A stretch of 64,000 bases of DNA from Mytilinidion resinicola (taxonomy: Eukaryota > Ascomycota > Dothideomycetes > Mytilinidiales > Mytilinidiaceae): the NCBI RefSeq assembly GCF_010093595.1, contig NW_022985446.1, positions 638,296 through 702,295 of the forward strand, read 5' to 3'. Each line of letters begins with the position of its first letter. The first letter of the stretch is position 1. A program made the position numbers and the translations under genes. The notes below the pieces were generated by a model. The model did not search any database and had not been told where the DNA came from. It saw only the letters and a list, made by a program, of their open reading frames with translations. This document shows, one piece after another, positions 58,952-64,000 of this stretch.

Positions 58952-61900
58952 GTTTATAACTAATAATATATTCTAGAAATCTAACTTTTTACCTATAAAA
59001 CTTGCACTTATCTAGGTTTACTATAAAATTGTATTTTCTAAGCCTTTTAAGTATTTTTTGCATATATTTCTTATATTTACTTAGTGTTTCTAAGTATACT
59101 AGAATATTATTAAGGTATACTACTATAAACCTATCTAAGTAGCCTTATAATATAGAGTTAACTACTGCCTGGAATATTACTAGTGTATTAGTAAGCCTAA
59201 ATAGTATTACTATATATTTAAAATATCTGTATTAAGTTCTAAAAGCTGTTTTCTATTTTTTACCTTTTCTAATCCTAATTAAGTAGTATTTTTTGCGTAG
59301 GTCCCAGCTTTATAAAGTATTTAGCCTTATATAGTTAATCCTTAAGTTTAGAAATTAAAGGTAGGGAATAATAGTTCTTAATTATAATCTAGTTTAATTG
59401 TCTAAAGTCTATATAAAGGCGCAATTTACTATTAGGCTTTAGGATAAATATTACAGAGTAACCTGTAGGCAATTCTAATAGTTTAATAAATCCTTGCTTT
59501 AGGTTTTTTTCTAGGTATTCTTCCAGCACTTCTAGCTTATTCTAGGCTAGTAAATAGATTAGTTTAAACTTTAGTTGTTTGCCTAGTACTAGAGGAATAT
59601 AGTAATCCTAAGATTAGTACTTTAGTAGTATATTCTAAATCTTTTCTATAAAGATTCCTTTAAATTTATTATATTCTTCGGGCATATTAGGTGCTTTTAT
59701 TATCTTGGCTAGCTGCCGGCTGTTTATAGGTTAAGGCTACTATTAGCTTATTACCTATTCTTTTCTTTAGGCTTTTATACCTTATAAAAAGTTTATATTA
59801 ATATCTAATTTTTGCTTAGGCTTATCCTAACGTAGGGTGCTTTTTAGTCTGCTTTCCGGTTAAATTTTTACTTTACTAAATTTCTAATTAACTTAGGGGT
59901 TATACTGTCTTAGCTAAGGTATACCTAAAATTATATTATATCTCGCCGTATTAGTTATATCTATACTAATAGTTTCTCTATATTTTTTAATCTATATAAT
60001 TCTTAGCTAAGTTTCTATAGTTACTTACCTGCTACTATATTGCACAGGTGTACTATCTACTATATATAGTCTATAGGATCTGTTTTTCTATTACTATAGA
60101 ATCCGGTTTTTCCTAATAAAGTTATAGAATGTAAAATTGCCCTATATACTACTGTCTAGCAGTGCCCTTACAGGGTTCCTACTAATTTTAACTAATAGAA
60201 TTATATATCTATAGTTCTAAATAGGAATAGTATTAGGCTCTATTACCGGGTTCTATTCCTTTATTATAATATAGGCTTTTTTTACTAAAGTAGTAATAGT
60301 CGCGCTTTATATTCCTTTGCCTATATCTGCTTAGTAGAACCTTATTTTTAGCTGCTCTAGCTGTTCTATTACTTAAGCGCCTTTTTATTTTTTAGCTATC
60401 TTTATAGCTAATAGTTTGCATACTTTATTTTACAGTATACTAAATATAAGTCCTAGTAATATATTTGCTAGTTCTTGCCTTTTTAATATCCTATTAGGTA
60501 CTAAGGGTCCGGAACTATAGTAGCTATTTCTATAAGTTTATTCTTCTTACCTATAATATAGTGCTCTGTTTTTTTAGCTAATACTAGTTATATAATAATA
60601 TAATATCTAGTTTAGTATAGATACTATCTATAGTACTTTTTATCTAATAGGTATAGCTAGTACTTATCTTCTATATATAACACCTATAATATCTATCTAT
60701 AAAGTAGGTAGTTTTTATCTATTCTTTAATTTTCCTTATTATAGACGCCTATTTTACTAATAGAGTATAAAGCCCTATAAATTTTAGTTTCTTTAGTAGT
60801 TCTATATAGCTCTAGCAGTTCTTACTTTAGTCTAATACTAAACTTTCTATTACTGGACTAGGTTTTTAGTTTATAGTTTTTATTACTATTACAGTATTTA
60901 CTGCTACTATAGTATAGTTCTTTCTTATTATTAGGCGTTTTAGTGTTTAGCCTATCTATAGCTATTAGTTTTTTCTAGACTATAGCTATTTTTACCCCTT
61001 CCTCTTTAATAAGTTGTCCGGTAACTCTTCCTATTGCTTATAGGAAACTATAACTAGCTGGTTTTTTTTAGCTTTGCGCCCACTATAGCATTTTTAGCCT
61101 TTTATGCCTTTTAATTCTTATTTAGTTATATAAAAGTTGTTCTTGCACTTTCTTTATATATAGCTATAACCTTAGCAATTTATAACTTAGTCTATAGTAA
61201 CTTAGGTTCTATATTACTCTATAGCTCGGGTAAGCTAGTTTAGGGTTCTAATTATAGCTTAATTATCTAGAACGCCTTATCTATTTCTAAAAAGTAGTTA
61301 ATTTCTATACTATCGGGTTCTATATTATAGTAGTTGCCTATAAGGTTGCTGTTATACTTTTTCTTTATTATTATAGTAATAGTGCGTACTTCTTTCTGCT
61401 ATATTAGATAGTATCCTATTGCTTACTTATCCGATTAATATATAAAGCAGTTGTTGTTATAGTATACTATCTATAATATTAAGTTATAGCAACCTTTACT
61501 TATTTTTATTATAACTACTGCTGTTTAATTGCTCCTAGGGTACTTATTAGCAAAGTGGCCGATTTTTCTATATAATAGGCACGCTCCCTTACAGTATCTA
61601 TTTAGCCTTTTTTTATTAGTTATTAGTTTTCCCTTAGGGCTATTGCGTTGTTTTATAATATAAATCTCTATATAATCTCTATAGTTGCAATTTATTACTT
61701 TCTACTTTAGCCTTACTAGTTAGGCGTAGGAATATAGTTCCTTTTTATCTGCCCGTTCTAGTTATTGCTTATACTAGCGGCTGTTAATTTATATAGCTAT
61801 TTTTTTAAGTTTATAAAGTATTAGCAGCCTTTTACCCTATATAATTTTATCTTTAATATTTTCTTTAAAACCTCTATAGTACTATACTTTTAGAGCTTTA

Positions 61901-62030
61901 TCTCCCTATAATAGCTTAAATATAATTTGCATAAATTCTAAAGTATAGCAGCTAGTTAAGCCTTTCTGCTTTAGAACAGTAATCTATTATTCTGCTATCT
62001 ATTTTTTATTAGTATTTCTAAAAGTTATCT
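58952..62030 (-). pseudogene. gypsy element C: gag, protease, RT on the minus strand, truncated
   Basis: Read leftward: a gag CCHC knuckle near 61.55-61.6 kb (YCKGACLLYRKIGHFANKYP, with second and fourth Cys as Tyr), a retropepsin near 60.13-60.18 kb (ALLDSS-GNFTFYNFI, DSG changed to DSS), then RT from about 59.7 kb (KPNSKLRLYIDFRQLN, NYYSLPLISKLKD, KAKYFIKLGPTQK). The catalytic YxDD reads YLNN (VVYLNNILVY, near 59.1 kb), and MQKILKRLRKYNFIVNLDK and VRFLEYIISY end at 58960. Element Y copy B is inserted there; the RNase H and integrase are not found. A different family from X and Y by its RT text. Confidence 0.78.
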
Positions 62031-62509
62031 ACCTTAAACAATCTAACGGCGTTTTAGCCGCCGATTTTAGAGGCTTGTAACGCCGTTTTCTAAGGCTAAC
62101 TTGCCGTAAAAAACCCCTAAACGCGCCGGCGCTAGCTCGAGCGTATATACCCTTCGGGTTTCCTATATTAGCTAGCGTAGGCGCTAATAGTCGACGGAAT
62201 AGACTAAGCCACCCTAGAGCCCGTTTTCTGTCCTAGAATATAACAGCACGCCTGCAACCTTAGTCTATTCTTAACGCCCGTATTATATCGACCTAAACTA
62301 AGGCCGCCCTGCCAGCGGCGTATTTAAAACCTTCTGCTCCTTATTAGCTATAGATCCGCATATAAGAGCCCCCCCCTTTTTACTCTCCTCCGCTCGACTA
62401 GCTGCGTATCTACTATCTACTACGTTGTTTACTATCCTAGCCTTCTCTAATATCCCCTTCCTTCGTCGACCTCTACGTACTAACGCGATATACGCTGTTG
62501 TTTATTAGT
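62031..62509 (+). promoter_or_regulatory. possible promoter and leader of the DUF3435 remnant
   Basis: CpG-containing stretch with TATA-like words GTATTTAAAACC (about 62320) and GCATATAAGAGC (about 62354), then a pyrimidine-rich tract CCCCCCCCTTTTTACTCTCC. Such CT-rich stretches often precede fungal transcription starts. Placement rests only on this composition and on the coding text that begins near 62510. Confidence 0.3.
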
Positions 62510-63603
62510 TAATAATTCCTCTAAGGCGAGCGAGTATGCGGAGTCTAACGTAGACGACGGTATAGAATCGGATACTAATCTAACCGACGTTAATACTTAT
62601 ACCGATAAAAATAATAAGGATAATAAGCAATACAAAGGTATAGAGGATAGAGTATAGCTCTCCCCTAATAAAAACCGTCCGCGTAAGCACTATCTCTAAT
62701 AGCTGGAATTATTTAATAATTAAGAGTATATAAAAAAGAACTATAAGAATAGTACTACTTGCCTGCTAGATTATATAGAAGATTAGTAGAATTAGTAGGT
62801 TACTAGTTTTTATACTCCTTTATTAACCCGCGCTAGGCTTAAAATATATAACGCTAATATAGTATAGATGCTAGGTATACCTTAGGAAAAACTGCCTCTA
62901 TAACTATATAACTGTGTCCGTCTGCATATTATATACTTTTTTTAACTGGCTACTTAGTTAGCGCTAAAGGAAGAAAGGAAGGAAATATTAGGGTACTAAG
63001 TATACTAGCTTCCTTAGGATATACTAAAAGGTATATCGCCTGGTATATAAAAGAGTAACTAGTAATAAAATAAATAGTAAAATAAACTAGAGTATATATA
63101 AAGTACTTAAATTCTTCCTCTTATTTAAGACTTTATATCTAAGCTAAACTGTAGGTGCTGCGAAAACTAGTAAAGAAGTATAATCTAAAAAAAATAGGGC
63201 GAGATAAGGCCTGTATATTTATAGAGGATTAGACCCTAGTACTATAAATAAGTTTTATAATAACTAAAAAAAGGTTTTCTTATAGATAGTATAGAATATA
63301 AAACTATTTCTATTTATAAATTAGTAGTTTTATAGTAAATCGGCTATAAGCTATTCTTATACTCTACTATTAGTATATACTAGTTACGCTGCTCCGGGAT
63401 CTAAAGGGTAGGCCTTATCGGGTATTACTAGAGTTTACTTTTAAATTTATAAAGGAGTTCCTTAGAATAAAGGATATATAAGTCCTATAAGTTTTTAAGT
63501 TTAGCTAATATCTATATATTTCTAAGAGAATACTAACTTTAGTAAGGAATACTTTCCTTCTCCCTAAAATTATATTTAATAAGTCCCTTATCTTTAGTCT
63601 ATA
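62510..63603 (+). pseudogene. DUF3435-type (Starship captain-related) protein, N-terminal part, cut by pogo
   Basis: Family members are fungal proteins related to tyrosine recombinases; some act as captains of Starship giant transposons, many are orphan multicopy genes. The frame from about 62510 reads SSKASEYAESNVDDGIESD, then an Asp/Asn-rich part, LSPNKNRPRKHYL, LELFNN-EYIKKNYKNSTTCL and LDYIED. Later, in another frame, comes the distinctive VTLLRDLKGRPYRVLLEFTF and KFIKEFLRIKDI (63383-63485), followed by NKSLIFS just before the TA at 63602-63603 where pogo copy 3 begins. The catalytic R-H-R-Y part would lie beyond the insertion, outside the window. Many RIP stops; no ATG found. Confidence 0.65.
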
Positions 63604-63661
63604 ACGTAATCTATAAGTTAGTAGCCCGCATAAGCTAGTGGCCCACCCAACTTAACACGCG

Positions 63662-64000
63662 ACGCGTCGTCTAACAACCACCCTAATAGCAGCACCACAA
63701 CAACAAGAAGCCATCTTTCAAAAAGGCAGAGTTATTCTAGGCGTTCAAGCCTACAAGACCGGCCAAATTACATCCTTCCGAGGCGTTGAGAAACTATACG
63801 ATGTGCCCAGAAAGACGGTTACGCGTCGCGCCCGTGGTATTCCTCCACAACGCGGTGCTATCTCCAAAAATCGCCGTCTTACACCTGTATAAGAAGAGGT
63901 TCTTATACAGAGGATTCTGTTAATAGACCAGCGTGGCATGCCGCCCCGTATTGCTACTGTACGGCAGATGGCCAGCATTCTAGCTAGCCAACGCGTTGTA
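63662..64000 (+). pseudogene. pogo/Fot1 family 1 transposase, N-terminal part
   Basis: The frame begins with ACG where copy 2 has ATG (63662-63664), then APQQQEAIFQKGRVILGVQA, KLYDVPRKTVTRRARGIPPQ and AISKNRRLTPV. A TAA at 63890-63892 follows, a codon also TAA in copy 1. Text continues EEVLIQRILLIDQRGMPPRI, TVRQMASILASQRVV, the CENP-B/Tc5-type DNA-binding part. Only one internal stop is seen in 113 codons, so this is the best-preserved N-terminus in the window. Truncated by the window edge. Confidence 0.85.
63876..63909. repeat. inverted repeat inside the transposase gene
   Basis: CTGTATAAGAA and TTCTTATACAG form perfect 11-bp arms around GAGG (about 63885-63910). The same sequence is in copy 1 (about 4637-4662). 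In copy 2 the assembly gap begins within the first arm. Confidence 0.8.

Larger units (their letters stand above)
63604..64000 (+). mobile_element. pogo/Fot1-type DNA transposon, family 1, copy 3, left end only
   Basis: Begins ACGTAATCTATAAGTTAG after TA at 63602-63603 and runs to the end of the window, so the right end is not seen. More conserved than copy 1: CpA/TpG are common downstream of the terminal repeat. Confidence 0.92.

Noticed and set aside
63751..63978. 75-codon minus-strand frame
   Set aside because: Complement of the family 1 transposase N-terminus in copy 3.
1..64000. tRNA or rRNA genes
   Set aside because: I looked for cloverleaf-like A/B boxes and rRNA-like blocks in the less mutated stretches and found nothing I could defend.

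Overview
The window looks like repeat-rich heterochromatin from a filamentous ascomycete (Pezizomycotina). Almost the whole 64 kb is saturated with TpA and depleted of CpA and TpG. Former reading frames are broken mainly by TAG/TAA at positions where Gln or Trp fits, and Asp/Glu/Cys/His are often replaced by Asn/Lys/Tyr. That is the signature of repeat-induced point mutation (RIP), which mutates duplicated DNA in these fungi. I see no gene that looks intact. I read the coding remnants by following frames through RIP-type stops. Family names come from recognised motifs; no database search was run.

Layout. 0-4.2 kb: coiled-coil scrap and an unrecognised minus-strand gene with an acidic 19-residue repeat. 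4.2-6.3 kb: a pogo/Fot1-type DNA transposon (family 1, copy 1) inserted in a dispersed repeat. 7.7-8.4, 10.8-11.9 and 15.4-17.2 kb: coding remnants I cannot name. 18.4-21.5 kb: a RIP-mutated patatin-like phospholipase gene with a RING-like Cys/His motif before the lipase domain. 24-26.4 kb: charged coiled-coil remnants. 29.2-30.2 kb: a zinc-finger remnant. 32.6-33.05 kb: a membrane-protein remnant cut by pogo family 1, copy 2 (33.06-34.79 kb, lightly mutated, with an assembly gap). 36.9-37.6 kb: an imperfect tandem repeat carrying TATA-like boxes.

38-62 kb is a nest of Ty3/gypsy retrotransposons. Element Y occurs twice in inverted orientation (LTRs at 38.4 and 58.9 kb). Element X (about 41.7-52.3 kb, plus strand) holds three insertions: a pogo-type element of a second family (42.37-44.23 kb), an element with 8-bp target duplication and iterated termini (46.38-47.59 kb, with an N gap), and a solo LTR with 5-bp target duplication (47.71-48.42 kb). 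The last two carry no visible RIP and are therefore the youngest. A long unrecognised coding remnant lies at 53.9-56.1 kb. Element C (minus strand, 59-62 kb) is another gypsy pol/gag.

62.5-63.6 kb: a remnant of a DUF3435-type protein (the fungal tyrosine-recombinase-related family that includes Starship captains), cut by pogo family 1, copy 3, which runs off the window end.

The genes do not form a working pathway. The window records successive insertion and RIP: heavily mutated old elements and duplicated host-like genes, lightly mutated pogo copies, then unmutated late insertions.
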